Positions 1-14,300 of a stretch of 64,000 nt of DNA are shown in pieces. Position 1 is the first letter of the stretch. Each line of letters begins with the position of its first letter. The stretch lies in assembly GCA_949130485.1 (NCBI GenBank), contig OX422183.1, forward strand, positions 23,481,702 through 23,545,701. Direction: 5' to 3'. Below the pieces are notes generated by a model. It worked only from the letters and a program-made list of their open reading frames with translations. It did no database searches and had not been told where the DNA came from. This stretch comes from Agelas oroides. Taxonomy: Eukaryota > Porifera > Demospongiae > Agelasida > Agelasidae. The position numbers were made by a program, and so were the translations under genes.

Positions 1-2
1 AC

Positions 3-380
3 AAGAGAAATAATGACTGCTGGAGCTCCCCACAGTTCTATGCCCACCCACAAGGCTACAAGATGGGTCTCGAAGTGTATGCTAGTAGATTCTATGATGA
101 AAGCAACACATACATCTCAGTGTATGTCCACCTAATGAGAGGAGAGTTTGATGGTTACCTCCAATGGCCGTTCCGTGGTGATGTTACTGTTGCAATGCTG
201 AACCAGTTGGAAGATAAAAACCATGCCATTGAAACTATTAGATTTAGTGATGCAACAGAGTATGCTGGTCACAGAGACTTCATAGCCCACACACAGCTGA
301 ACTACCAGCCCGCTAAAAACCGTCAGTACCTTAAGTATGACTGCCTTCGTTTCCAAATTGTTAAAATTGAACTGTGGTGA
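3..380 (+). CDS. C-terminal part of a MATH (TRAF-like) domain protein
   Basis: The open frame enters from the left edge and ends at a TGA at 378-380. The visible 125 residues look like the second half of a MATH/TRAF-C domain: WSSPQFYAHPQGYKMGL, then a strand with VHLMRGEFDGYLQWPF, then VTVAMLNQ, and a closing strand YLKYDCLRFQIVKIEL. These are the usual TRAF-C landmarks (hPxGYkm, rGeyD..L.WPF, yl.dD.l.f.v.v). In TRAF proteins this domain trimerises and binds receptor tails. RING, zinc-finger and coiled-coil parts would lie upstream, outside the window, so TRAF proper cannot be told from another MATH protein. No intron is needed inside the visible part. The ATG at 63 is internal, not the start. 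Confidence 0.85.
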   Translation, partial: KRNNDCWSSPQFYAHPQGYKMGLEVYASRFYDESNTYISVYVHLMRGEFDGYLQWPFRGDVTVAMLNQLEDKNHAIETIRFSDATEYAGHRDFIAHTQLNYQPAKNRQYLKYDCLRFQIVKIELW

Positions 381-464
381 GAGCTCTCAATGTAGATTCT
401 ACTGCTTAAAGTTAATTGCTTACAAGATAATGATGACATTTTTAAGCATTGCGTTTTTTTCTGG

Positions 465-700
465 TGTTGTAGTTATTTGAGACTGTACAGTTATCATTTA
501 CAAGTCAGTGCTTGAAAGAGATCAGTTTGTCACTTTCCTGAACTGAAAAAAAAACATTCTGAATAGTTGTTATAGTAACCTGAAAGTTACACCATAGTCC
601 TTCTCTCAAAGATTACAATTGCAGGAGAAAATGTGAGTCATGTAGGGTAGGCACAAAAGGAACACCAGGTTCTACATAGCTATGGAATGAGTCTATTCGA
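465..700 (+). repeat. Direct repeat, copy 1, just downstream of the MATH gene
   Basis: Starts at about TTGTAGTTATTTGAGACTG and runs through GAACTGAAAA, CTGAATAGTTGT, GAAAGTTACACCATA and GTGAGTCAT. It matches 1509-1770 in the same orientation over some 220 bp with scattered differences. It lies in the probable 3' UTR of the MATH gene. It could be a dispersed repeat or a relic of a local duplication whose coding part is gone. Confidence 0.7.
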
Positions 701-1508
701 CATTCCATTGTAAATTTTACAGTTAGGCCATGTAAAGCAAATGTGTCAATACCAAATTCCCTTTTTTATTTGGTATTGGGTTTTTATATTCTACATGACT
801 TGTATTTTATCATGGTGGTGACTGGTGCAGTGGTCAGTATAGTGGAAGCGAACAGTTCAGGCTAGTTGTGTGCATGCACTTTGTATACGTATATACATAT
901 ACACATATATATAGTTATAGAGTAAGCGATCGGTACTTGGACACCACCGATAATCGGACACTCGTACACAGAGAAATAAGCCAAGCAGATAATCAGTTAT
1001 TTTCAATTTCCGCTTGTGCTAGATGTGATTTAATGTAACAGTCCGAAACATTCGATAATCGGCTACAAATCATGTATTTTGGGACAACTGTTCTTGATTC
1101 ATTCATTTCAGAAAGTGGTGGCGTTTCCATGAACTGAACCCGCATGAAAGCAGGAAAAACAGCTGTAACTCAATAACCACGCAACATATGTAAACAAGAC
1201 TTATACCGTTACGTTGGCAAGGACCTGTACATTCTGATGATGCCAGTATCGTAGGCCTAATGTGTAGTTGGAGGTGTCCACAGCAAAAAAAATTGCGAAA
1301 ATTTATTGTCCTGTCATTGAGGGAGCGACCCACCCAACATTTCAGCAACACCCTTCAGCACCCAAGGAAGCTACGGCGACAAATATCAGGCGTACAGTAG
1401 CAGGGTCTTGTAGCTCCCCGACGGTGCAAATATCTTGCCGAGAGTTGCTTCAGAGAAGGAACAGGAAACGACATCCGAAAATACATGATTTATTGTGCCT
1501 TCTAGTGT

Positions 1509-1770
1509 TGTGTAGTTACTTGATACTGTAAAGTTATCATTTATGAGTCAGTGTTTGAGAGACATCTGTTAGTCATTTCCTTGAACTGAAAAGAACCTTC
1601 TGAATAAATGTTACAGTAACTTAAAAGTTGCATCATAAACTTTATTGAAGATTTTGCAACTGCAGTTTTAATGTCTATACAGGCCACAAAAACATGAGTC
1701 ATATAAGGTAGACACAAGACAAAGACCAGGATGTAGATCTATATAGCTAGGTTTGAGTTTTGCTTCACCA
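1509..1770 (+). repeat. Direct repeat, copy 2
   Basis: Second copy of the 465-700 block (TTGTGTAGTTACTTGATACTG ... GAGTCATATAAGGTAGACAC). No MATH coding sequence precedes it. The rest of 701-2300 shows no exon I can support. It must hold or skip the upstream exons of the HEAT gene, whose first visible exon enters in mid-codon. Confidence 0.65.
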
Positions 1771-2300
1771 CAAAGTTGATGGAAGGCATGCAGTACTGCA
1801 TAAGCATCATTAAAGATACAGCGATATGGATGTAGGTGATGCCACAACACACAGGGATGACAAATTAAGCATATATGTTACTAAACAGTGGATAGCAGGC
1901 ATTTTTCTCTGATTTTTCAAACCTAGCTGCATAGGAACAAGGCTATGCTCTCAAGTATGCCATTTTACTATTGTACCGTTGTTCATGTTAGTTCCTCTTC
2001 TTGCACAGTACTGTTTCTTTGGTGCTTCTTGGTTAACGTAACTGCTTTTACTGTGGCATAAATATGTGGGCGTACTTTCAAGAGAAAAGCAACAAATTCA
2101 TTCCAAAAAGGGGGGTGGGCTTGTTTTCAAGGGTGGGCCTATTTTGAGGAGATTACAGTATTACATGAACAATCAAGCACCTTTTTTTCAGCTGTCTCCT
2201 CACCGTATATTATGCATTCTCTGTGTGTCTGAGTCTTCCTTCACCTGTAACACTGATCATAATTATGATGATGATGATGATGTGTTCTCTGTGTACTTAG

Positions 2301-5300
2301 ATCTTTCTCCTGCGACCATGGAGACTTTCTGGCACTTGGTAGCAAGTCACTTAGCCCAGGGGCTGGCTGACAACTGGAGCCAGGTGGGTGAACATGGCAC
2401 CACCCCAAATGTGTTCATTCCTGTGTATGCATCTTTTGATGTGTGTATATTGGTGACTCATGTAGCAAAATTATTGAGCTCATGCACATAGCAGCATTTC
2501 ATGTGCTACATCTGGAAAGGATAGTTTGCACACACGGTTCAGTTCATTCAGTTTCTCCATTGCTAGGGTCTAGCCTCTATACCAATGATAGGCTGTCATA
2601 CATTACCCAGACTTCCACCTAGAATTGAACACCTAGATTTGAACACCTGAGATTGGAGCTAGCATGAAAGCATGCTGCAATGCGAATGAAGCAACAATAT
2701 GGATTACCCTTGTCAGATTTCCAGAGCAAGTTAAAATCAATAAGTCAGGGACAGGACTTGCACATGCGTACTTGAACCATTCAAGCTATGCAAGCGCTCC
2801 GTTGACTCTTGCTTAACCTGTGAATACCTATTCAGTGATTTTTCAGTGCAATGTAGTAGCCATATGCCATACGTACATCTTGTGTTGACTACTTTAGTCC
2901 CTCACACAACTTATGTAATAATTTCATGTTGTATGCTGAATTTGTTACTTTTAAGGTTCGGATGTCAGCGTCTGTGGCCACAAGAGAGTTTCTTACGCAC
3001 ATTAACCCAAAGGAAGCAAGGGAGATCTACTTCTCCACTCTTCTGGCTGCCATGTGCCTCAACAGGTATGGCACTACTACTCTAACTAGTTGGACTATAT
3101 CTTTTTGGCAGGCAGGGGTCACTAGTACACCAGTAATTGTGAAATACAGCAGGTAGAGACCATTGGACACATTGCTTGTCAATGATAGGGAGATGTCTAT
3201 ATTTCAATTTGGAACTTCTTTAGCCTCATTCCCAGGCTCCCACATGACCTAGGAATGAGGCTAGAAGTTCTTCTACACCTTTTTTGGTAGGAACACAATC
3301 GGTATTTGGGCTGTTTTGAGCACACCTGTTTGTGTTCCAAGGCTTTCCTTTGCTGTTTGTTTGTGAAGAAGACTATAATCTCATGCAATGTGTGATACTG
3401 CTGACAAAATGTCCAGTTGTTCAGCTCAGCAGTGATGGTGGAAAGTTGTTGGGTTAAGTAAATGAGTGTCCGCCTATAATGGTTATTAAACACTACTTGT
3501 GTACAATTGCAACTACTGAGGGGGCCAGCTCTGCAGTGCTCCACTGTACTGATATACATACTATATCACAGTACAGACTGTCCATATGCCAGTTGGTATA
3601 AAAGCCTATCTGTCCAATGTCACCTCCTCTCCAGGTACTATGTTGCAGAGGGCGTGAGGCTGTACTCCCAGGAGACATGGAGGCTGGTCACTGAGAACAG
3701 AGGGGTCCAGCTTGTGGAGAAACACATTCAGAATGTGGTAAGACAAGTGGTGATATCCTCTATCAGGGCTTTGTTTGAGGCACAAAAGAGTTGTGACAAC
3801 ATCGCATGGTCCTAGACCATCCTTCCCTCTTCAATATCATTGAGTGCTTTCAAAACTGGCTATTGTTAGGAAACTCTGAGGAAAGAGGTACGTCAACTGA
3901 CAAGTTACTCAACTACTGTGGCCCTCGGTCGGCTCCTCTCATAGTGGATGTACCAGTACTGTACATGCTTGCAGCCAACTTTGAACTTTGCACTTTGAGA
4001 ACTACAATGTGTAAACGACTGAAAAGCAGCAGCAGTCCCACAGTACTGATAATTTCAAAGAAAAGTGAAGTTAAGACTTATCATAAATAGCTACAGTTTT
4101 CCAAGGCAATTGCATTCCACGCATACTGTTAATACATGCACTGATGTCACACCATGTCATAACCTTCTCTGGTTTGAAGCAGTCTAAATGAAAAATAGTT
4201 TCCTTGCCGTCAGTAGGTATGTACACATTATGTAATCTGTCATAGGAAACCCTGACTGCAATACCACAAAGACTATTACATTAGTCTAGGTAAATAGCAG
4301 TTAGTGCTTTTAGGTGCTAGTGTGCACCATATTTTCTTACCATACTCCTAAAGTTGACAGCTTTATTGAAACATGTTTATGTAAAAAGATTTAGCAGTTG
4401 ATTAAACTATTACTAATTATGTAGGCAGTGTGGAAATGGAAGATTATTCTGTCGCATATTTCTATGCACCGCATTAGCTACATCCGTCTACCTTGTAGTA
4501 ACCTTCGGAGAAGTATTACACAAAGTTTCGTACCTCAGATATGCATAGCACTTGAGGCTGTGCTTCTCAAACTCCTCAAAAAACCCACTCCAGGGTGGGC
4601 GCTCATTTGAGTAAACTTTGACCCTATACATGAAATTGGGCCAAAGTAGGGGGAGACTACAGTGCAATGACTGCAGTACTCTAACAACCTCAGGTGGAGT
4701 TCTACATATCCCAGAGCCAGGCGTCAAACCATGCAGTGAGGGAGGCAGCTTGTACTTGCATTGCTGAGCTAGGAACCAAGGTAATACCGTTGACTAGTCA
4801 TGCATGTGTGACCGTCCTCTGTAAAATTTAGAGATTGTTCTGTTGCTTATTTCAATCACATCACTGGGTATCAAGTGCCATATCGCCACACTTCCAGAGT
4901 GGGGCTCATTGGGGCGAGCCTGAGCGAGCCCCACACTAGCGTGACTGCATTGCACATGTGTGTGTGTATGCTTGCTTGCTTGTTTGCTTGTGGCCATATA
5001 CCGTGAATTTTAAATGAGCGCTTTTAAATATTTCACGAAGTCCTTGGATAGTCTCGTGCCCAGCCTACTGTCGGTACCACGGTGAAGGGCCACAGCCAGA
5101 GCCTAGCGTTGGCGTGCAAGAAACCCGGAGCGAAGATGGCTCAAGTTAACGCACGTATGGCAACTGCAGACCATGACAGACAAGGGCAGGCTACTCACAG
5201 ACGGTGCAAATTACGCACAATAGTTGAGATCGCTTCAGGTAAGCGCCATGCATAATCAACACTCATAAGCGCCAGAAATTCAGATAGTAGATGTATGATC

Positions 5301-8300
5301 ATGAGAACTATACTGCTTGGCTACATGAAGTTTTGCTTACCACGCTCATGGAACAGCAGACATGCTGTGACGAATCCTGCTGTTACTAACAGTGCATGGT
5401 TTGTGTGCCATGACAAACCATTAAATCAGCAATGCATTGTTCGCTCAGGCTCGCCCCATGATGATGCATGAATCATCTTACTAGTATATGCTTTGTAGAT
5501 GCAACTGATATTGGAGCATCTAGGGCACGTGTGTGAGCTCCAGCCTTGAAGAAATACAGCAACACGGCACTTTGAACCTGGTGATATAGTGCAATGAAAC
5601 AATCTTCGATTTCTACATTGGACTGTTACATGTGTTGTTACATAGTTGCTACTTCTCACTGTGCGTACTAGTTTGCTTTGTGTAGCAAAGTGGACATTGT
5701 TCAGGTTGATGAACCTTCATGTTTTCAGGTTTCAAGAGACAGTCTTCGTCCCTTCATTAGCCAGCTCATCTCTGTACTACTGGAGTGCTTCAAGGATGAT
5801 AGCTGGCCTGTCAGAGATGGTGAGGGAACCTAATGTTGCATTTCACACATACAGACCCTTAATTAACCCTTAATTAACCCTTTATACCCGAATGACGACT
5901 ATAGTCGTCATGAATCTCGGTACGTTTATTACGAATGATGACTATAGTCGTCATGGCCACCACCTACTGAACAGCGCGCTATACCCCGTGGCTACGTATA
6001 GCTGCCGCTTCATGCGTACAGCGACAGACGCGTTTATGATCAACTACCACCTACGTGAAGGGACAACCCCAGGAACTTACCTCACATAGAGATAAGCGCT
6101 CCAGTTCTTCAGCTTCTTACCGAGGTTAGCCCCTCCCACATGATTATAGCATGCACAAAATAAATATTTATACACATTGAATAATGCAAACAGGATGGCT
6201 GAAAAACAGATAGAGCCTTTCTGACGGCGGAGGAAGTGGTAGGTCTGTTAGATTCAGATGAGGAAGATGACTACTTGAGGGGTGCTGGCTTGGACGACAT
6301 CATCTTTCCTGGAAGTGATGATGAACTCGGCTTTGAGGAAGAGGAGGTAGACAATGAATTTCGATTCTGAAGGAGAGGAAGAACAAGAGACTGAATTGTA
6401 AGCAGCTGGATACAAACAGCAAACAGAACAATATTTTATAATATAGTCATTTCTTTGTACAGGACCACCAATGAAACAGCAGACCCTCTGATACCATTGG
6501 ACACGAGGTACCTGGCAATGTTCCTTTAGCTCCATGTCCATGTGGATCCATACATCCACCCACATATACAACGCATATACCGATATCACTCATGTACCAC
6601 AAAAATACACACTCTAACATATTTATACACACACAAAAAAGAACACACACATAGTCTCGCATGGCCAGATAAACCCTCTGGCCACATGAGACTAACACAC
6701 ACAGACACAAAGGAACATGTAACATATACATACACACGCCACAGCAATAGCAATACACATTTACTACATTTACAATCACATGTAAAACAATTACACATAG
6801 ATACCTACACACATAATTATTAAGAAAATGTGCACTTGTTTGCAGCATCGACTCCCTGGAATGGTCGACTAACCTGAGCCAGCCCTGTAACAGTCCGTCC
6901 ATTCACCAGTCACTTTGGACCCACACTCCCAATACCTCGTAGTCCCCTACATACCTTTCTCCTCATCTTCACCACCACCATACTCCAGTGGATTGTCGAT
7001 CAGACCAACCTGTTTGCACTGCAGTGTATGGGAGAGGAAAAGTTTGAGGTGTGGCAACAGGTATTGGTGGAAGAGATCATGGCATACATGGGTTTTATGA
7101 TCCTAATGGGTATAGTGAAGCTGCCATCAATACCAGACTATTGGAAAAGGAATGAAATCTTTCATTACGAACCTATAGCCAGCAGGATCACAAGGGATCG
7201 GTTTTTCGAAATCCAGCGGTATATTCACTTTTCCGGCAACTCCACTCTAGCTGACCCCGGTACTGATGGTTATGACAGGCTTGGTAAGATCAGACCAGTG
7301 ATTGAGATGATCAATGAGGAACTCTTGACACTCTACCACCCTCACAAGGAAGTAAGCATCGATGAAGCTATGATCCCCTTCAAAGGCCGCTCATCAATGA
7401 AGCAGTACTTGCCAAAAAAATCTGTGAAGAGAGGATTTAAGGTTTGGACAAGGGCAGATGCTGTTAATGGCTACATATCAGAATTCTATGTCTACACGGG
7501 AAAGGAGGGAGGTATTGCTGAGGCTAAAGTAGTTATGTCACTTACAAAACAATTGACAAGGTCTGTATCACCATGTATATTTTGACAACTATTTTACAAG
7601 TATATCACTATTACTCGATCTCCTCAAGACAGGCATATACGGTTGTGGAACAATGAGAAGTAACAGGAAAGGAAGCCCAAGTGACTTACCAGCCATTGCA
7701 AAAAAAGGATTCACAGAAAGGGGACAATCCAAGACATGGAAATATGAAAATCTGACTGTCACTGTTTGGCAAGACACCAGGCCCGTAGTTGTTGCCGCTA
7801 CAAACAGTGATCCCACCACAAGCACGTCTGTTACAAGAAAGCAACGAGATGGTACACAGATAAACGTACAATCACCGTTATCGGTTAGACTTTATAATAA
7901 GTATATGGAAGGAGTGGATCATAATGACCAATTACGGGGATATTATCATGTAAGGCTCAAAAGTAGGAAGTACTATCGATACATCTTTTGGTTTATGTTT
8001 GAAGTAGCTATTACAAACTCATTTATTTTATGCAAACATCATACTGACCTTGGCATCCTTGACATCAAGACGTTTCGTGTTGAGCTGGCTAAATCACTCA
8101 TTGGAGATTACTGCAGCCGCAAACGCTCAAGTTGTGCAGTCCCACAACAGACGTCAAAGAAGTTTTGCCCGGCACACTTTCCAGTTCGTGGATCTGACAA
8201 AAACCATCGCTGCCACTACTGCCATCTATACAGGAAAGAGCGGCATGAAACAAAGTGGTTTTGTAGGGACTGTGGGTACTTCTTGTGTCACAATGGAACT

Positions 8301-11300
8301 GAGGAAGACTGTTTTTACATTTACCACAACAAATATGTATCAGTAGCTTCCAACTAACCTTGTCCTGTATTCTCCTGTATTATCACTTGCATGTGCTCTT
8401 GTACAACCTGTCACATAATAACAAATACCACTACTCCACGTTACGAACTGTGTGAATGGGCTCTAGCAGTTACTAAACAATAGCAGCAAGGCATTTCTAG
8501 AGATGCTATCGAATCGGTAGTGCTCATGTGGCATTGTATATACACCGTCCCTCCCATACGCTTACCTGTTTAGGCGTTTTATGATGGTCATCTTGGTGAT
8601 CGGCACATCCCAAGCCGTTAGTAGGCGTTCGGTGGCATCTCCAATCACCGCTCTAGTCACGAATCAGGTCGTCTTAATCTCGAAGACAACACAACTTGAA
8701 AAAAACGGCATGGTCTTAATCGCTGTCACGTGCATGTCAGACGCTTAAAAATGTTATCGTTTTTAGGGATTCTCACGTTCTTAATAATCACGTATAACGG
8801 GTTAATTAATGTAAAACGGCACATGATTACTGATATTCCAATTTAAAACCACATACTAAATAGGACATTATTTTGGATGTCAATTGTGTTACTTGCGTGT
8901 GTTTACTCTCTGTTATGCAGCTGCTTGCTTGGCTTGTGGCAATTTTGTTGCCTGCTTTCCAGAAGAGTGCAGGTGCGTGTATTGTACTTGTTACATAGTT
9001 AAACATCGGTAGACTTAGTATCAACCTTGGCTATGATATTGAATGTGAAGATTTCTGTTCAGGATATTTTCTGTTTGCCTACTCCCACTTCACCTACTTT
9101 AGGTCAAAAATTGGTGTTTTGTCTACACATCAAAAATTGGTGTTTTGCCTACACATCAAAAGTTGGTGTTTTGCCTACACATCAATGCACTAATAGATAT
9201 GTGGCAGTCCTGGGTAGAAATCGAACATTATTCCGTTGCGTATTTCGACCGCATTACCGCATTCAAAGCGCTGTAGCGCAGTACTTCCGTTAAGGGCGGG
9301 ACTCACACGCGCAGCGAAGATGCATGAATACCTGATAAGTCTACATAGTGCATATGAGCCCCACCCTTAACAGAAGTACCGGGCTGCAGCACTTTGAACG
9401 CAGTAACGTGGTCGAAATATGCAACGGAGTAATGTTTGATTTCTACCCAGGACTGCCACATATACCGTAGTGTCCCGTTAATACGCCCCCCCATTTTGTA
9501 CACTACATCCCGCCTGAAGTGGGGGGGGGGGCTTATATTCGAGGATGCAATTAGTCTCGACTATAAGCCCCCCCCCCCCCAAAAAAGATTTTACGCAAGT
9601 GCTATGTACGCAATTAGGACACTTCCAAAGCTCATGTTTGCCTTTCACTATCAACTAACTATGGCGACGACTTTCAGGATCGAGAGTACTGTTCGCGGAC
9701 ATCACGTTTACAAAGCTGCGTGGTCTCCCTACATCGGAGAAGAGCTGCCAGTTCAACGCGAGGTCAATAACATTCACGACGACTTCGCTGTAGCTGTCCT
9801 CAAGAATGGCAACACTGTCGGTCATGTACCACGGGAAATTTCCAGAGTCTGCTGGTATTTCTTGCACAAGAGTGGCAGCGAGATGACTTGCATCGTCAAT
9901 GGTGACAGAAGACGTTCTGAAGTTGATGGGAAAGGACTCGTGGTTCCGTGCGTGTACATCTTCAGAGGGAAACAAAAACACCTTGACAGACTGATAAACC
10001 TGTTTGCTAAACTAGCAGCTTAAAACTTGGAACATCTAACCGGCTTTTCTAAAAGCCACAAAACTTACAAAAGATTCACCGACTACTATAGTCATACTGA
10101 ACGCACTTGCAACGTATAGTAAGCACGTGTAGTTTTGATGTTCTAGAAGACGCTCACCGGGGGACGTTATAACGAGTCAAACTACCCTGTGCAGGAACTT
10201 TGGCGGAAAAGAGGGGGGGAGGCGTATTTTCGAAGGGGGCGTATTAGCGGGACACTACGGTACATTACGACAATAATACAATATTTAGTAGCCATCACCA
10301 TGGTAACAGGTTTTTCTTTCCCCATTACTAAGACTTGTGGAGGGTCTATGATACCCAAATATCATTTTTATGTAGACAAGCCTACTTCAGGATGTCACTT
10401 TGACATAGCATTGACATACAAATGTCATTTTTTTAAGTGTAGGTGAAATGCAACTTTTTGGACCAAAGTAAGCGAAACGGGAGTAGTTGAACAGGTACCA
10501 ATTCTGCTGTTCTATATAAATCAACATATCTAAAGTTTCTATGATCCTTCTACATACAGTGAGGTTTCACTTTCTTCCCGTTTACTCCCTGCCGACATTA
10601 TTGATTATGTTGTTCAAACGTTTTCACCTAGTTAGGTAGCAAGAGCAAGTAAGCAATAAAGGTTGCCTAGGAATATGGCAAAAAATTATCATTGCAAAAG
10701 AGAAAAGGATATTATTGACCATTGAGCTTTACAAAGGCTCTCCCTTACATCCCAAGACTCTCCCCTGCACTCTGGGGCACAGGGGAGAGCCTTGGAATGA
10801 GGCCAGGGTGCAGGGGAGAGCCTAGGAACGAGGCTAACTTCATGGAATGTGAAATTGTTTGCATGGCTCAAACAATAGCTACATACTTAACTCCCCCAGG
10901 CCCTCCCTGGATGAACTGTTCACCTTGTTCTTTGCTAATCTTGAGGACAGCATTCCCTCAGTGAGACAGGGAGCAGCTGGAGCTGTTGCCAACGTGGTTA
11001 AGGCATATGGTGAGTGTCCAGTATATTACTAGAATTGTAGCATTTCTGATTTGCATACTGTAAGCAAACTCACTAAAAATCTTCGACAGTGATATATTAA
11101 TAAATTTACATTACAAAAATAACCGTTGCGATGTGCACACACAAAGGCAGCTGTTTTGAATGCTCTGCTCTTGACTTGGTTCACTGCTAGTCTTCATTCG
11201 CGATGTCAATTTGAAGCCACTTCAAGCCAAAGGGTACGTGGTCTTCCGGATCCCGAATGGTCATTGTCAACATGTTTGCCAATGCAAGCAATTGCCCTTG

Positions 11301-14300
11301 CAAACAAAGTGACGGAGAAGGCTGTTGGCAAGAACTTTATATTCATAGTAGCCTCGGATGCAGCTGTTTCATACTCTTCCATGCCGCTCGAGGTCTTGAG
11401 CTTCTAGAATGATGCTGCCACATGCACATGTGAAAATCTCAGCATTAAAATTTTTTTGTTGCCTGTCTGTTTCTACAAACATTTTTAGCATGAAAATTTA
11501 TAACATGAAAATTTGCAACACAAATATTTATGGTGTATGAACACTGCCCTTAATGAAAATTCAGAGATACAGTGTTTCAAACAATGATGCAATCAAATTA
11601 TGCAACTTAATTTCTATCTGAGACAGCCACATATTTCATGATCCTCGTATCATACTTGATCCAACAATCACACTACATATGCAGGCTCAGAGGCGGAGGA
11701 GAGAGTGTTTGCGACCATCAGGGAGAGATTACCACTGGTAGCCACACAGCCTCCAACCCAAGAGAAGTACGTATGTTGCTCTGTTGTCTTACGTAGTAAT
11801 CACTTTATTTAATGCACAGCCAGAGGAAACACTGGGTCTGAGTGGAAAGTCTCATTCGCCTCCCCCTACGTTTTGGTCCAATTTCCTGTATGGGGTCAAG
11901 GTTGTTTTTATAAGCACTCACTCTGGAGGGAGCTTCATGTGGCAAAAAATTATCATTGCAAAAGAGAAAAGGATATTATTGACCATTGAGCTTTGCATCA
12001 GCAGTCCTTGATCTGTGGCCTAATGTATTCTGCGTATTGTAGACACACGGTCTCACGGACTCAGGGACTCACACTGGAAGTATTTTACGGCCAGAATGCT
12101 TTGTTCTTTTCCATGCACTATGGAAAAGTTATCAAACAAGATGGACATAGTCAACTCTGTCGTTGATATGTGGATATGTGGACTACTTCCAGTACCCTGT
12201 GGACTCACATCGGCTTCACAGCTATACTTTTTGGGAAACTATTGACGTCTCTCACAAGCTCCTCTACAACTCCAGTAGCAGTCTTTGATTTGTTTGACAA
12301 CTGTTTCACGTGAGGTATCAGCAAAGAATGAAGCATTCCAGCCATAAAATTATTTCCGGTGCAAGTCCGTGAGTCCATGAGTCCACGAGTCCGCAGTTCG
12401 CAGAATATGTTAGGCTGCTTCATGTGGCTATTGAAGCACACTCATCGAGTTTTAAGAGCTTCAAGGTGTGGTGGCCCTGTTGTACCATTACTGCTTGTCC
12501 AATTACTTGCTTCGAGGGCAATAATTTACTGTAAGCATACGTAAGTGCTCTTTCGTGGTCGAATGTGGACACTTGAATAAACACCCACCTCCCTCGTTGG
12601 CAAACTTGTAAGATGTTTTGCCCATGGGTTCTCTTTACAATAAACATATTATGTAAAGCTGATATGGATTGGTTTCAACAATGTTGTTGATATCCTCTTC
12701 TGTAAATGTCAGTTTCAACTCATATGTATGACGTACTGTTTAATCCTTCTTTCCTTCAACCCATCCTGAGTAGGTATCCTGGAATAGACTCCAGCCCAGC
12801 AGTGTTTGGTGTGGTGACAAGAGTACAAGAGAGCCATGATGATGCCCACACAAACCAACAGGTATATGTTCCAAGGTAGTCTATGTGCAGGAGGTACGTA
12901 CCTGTAGACTGCATGTTGCATGCGCTATGTTGATGGCCCCTCCACCAAGTTTGTAACAAGACATGCATTGTCATTAAGCGGGCAAGCTTCTAGTCACATA
13001 AGAAAACAACCTACATTCAATATTGAATTAAGTACTCCCTAGCCTTGTATGCAGGCTATGTGGGAAGAGAAAAAGGGATTTTTCTTGCTTACTAGACAGC
13101 AAGCAAAGATTGGGATCTAAATAGTCAGGGCCTGGATCCAATCGGTATGACATGCAGTAAGTGATTAATAATTTTGAATTCACCACTCTGTATATGTAGG
13201 CTGGTGGTTGCTCGGCTATCAGTGGTTAGTGTTTTGAGCACTAGCTAGCAGCTCGAGTGAACACACTGAACAGCAGTATACCGTAAAATCGGGATATTAA
13301 GCACCGGTGCCTATTTTCGAAATCAGCAGACCGAATGGGTGCTTATTTTCATAGGGTGCTAATAAACACATCTAATATCATAGCAAGGTACAGTTGTAGG
13401 AGAACGTACTAGGTGAAATATACAATAGACCTAGAATTTATCTTCCTGCTATTCTTGTCCTACATTCGTAGCTTTTATAGAACCCAGTATACAGATGGCA
13501 CTCGATCAATCATTGCCAACCCCTGCCCACCAAAGTAAAACGCTTGAAACTAACATATCCCTAAGAGGCATTGGCTAATTCCTCGATATGTTTTATCAAG
13601 CGGCCTTGCCTATATGTTAACTTTTATGCTGTGTCGATAGCTTGCTTACAATTGGAGATAAATACCAGTGAAAGTTGGCTGCTACATTTGAAAGTCGAAT
13701 CAGTAATTCGCTTCTGTTTGCACGTAACGGGTGCTTTGTTATGCGGGGTGGCTATTTTTGTGTGGGTGCTTATAAACACGATTTGTTGTTGTAATCAAAA
13801 TGGGTGCCTATATTCAAAGGGTGCTTATTTTGTGTGGGTGCCTCTTATCCCGATTTTACGGCACAACGTTTGCAGTGCCAAATTGTCTAGAAGCTTGCTT
13901 AACACTTGAAGATTAGCAAAGCGTAATCTCCAAAGTTCATGATCCCGAATGCTTGAAGAAGGACAGGCATATATTTAAGGACCACCCAGTGTCACTGAGG
14001 AAATTGACCCAAAAGTTAGTGGTGGGTACTCTTTACTATAATCTGTTGGTACATGCCATCCCTACCAGATGTACTCCTGTGGCTCACTGGCTCCCAAGAT
14101 GAGGAGAGGAGGATGCATGGACAGTGCCTTCCACAAACCAGCTGAACCTTGGGAGAAGAGTGAGGGGTAAGTAGGTTAATGGGTACAGGGTGCGGCTGGG
14201 TGGGTCACAATAGGTATATGCAAAAGTGCATAAAGAACGGGTGGGTAGAGTAAGAGCGTGTCATTCCATAAAATTCGAGACCGGGTGGAATTTAGCATCA

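Larger units (their letters stand above)
5878..8801 (+). mobile_element. Full-length piggyBac-type DNA transposon
   Basis: TTAA at 5874-5877 and 8802-8805 bound 2924 bp. The ends are CCCTTTATAC and, inverted, CCCGTTATAC. It encodes a piggyBac transposase on the plus strand. It lies in the HEAT gene intron between exons 5729-5819 and 8921-8972, ending only 119 bp before the latter. Both TTAA copies and both ends are preserved, so the insertion is not ancient, but the reading frame is damaged. Confidence 0.92.

Noticed and set aside
1268-1531. Possible upstream exon of the HEAT gene
   Set aside because: The peptide is basic and shows no HEAT pattern; no acceptor/donor pair gives the phase needed at 2301.
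5641-5720. Coding frame leading into exon 5729
   Set aside because: It is intron sequence; the TTTTCAG acceptor and conserved peptide begin at 5729.
6447-6902. 151-codon minus-strand frame rich in Cys, Tyr and Val
   Set aside because: Antisense of a CA/TA-rich, probably intronic block inside the piggyBac; low complexity and no family resemblance.
13010-13240. Possible extra exon between 12861 and 14069
   Set aside because: Exons 12774-12861 and 14069-14166 already join in phase 0; no conserved peptide lies between.
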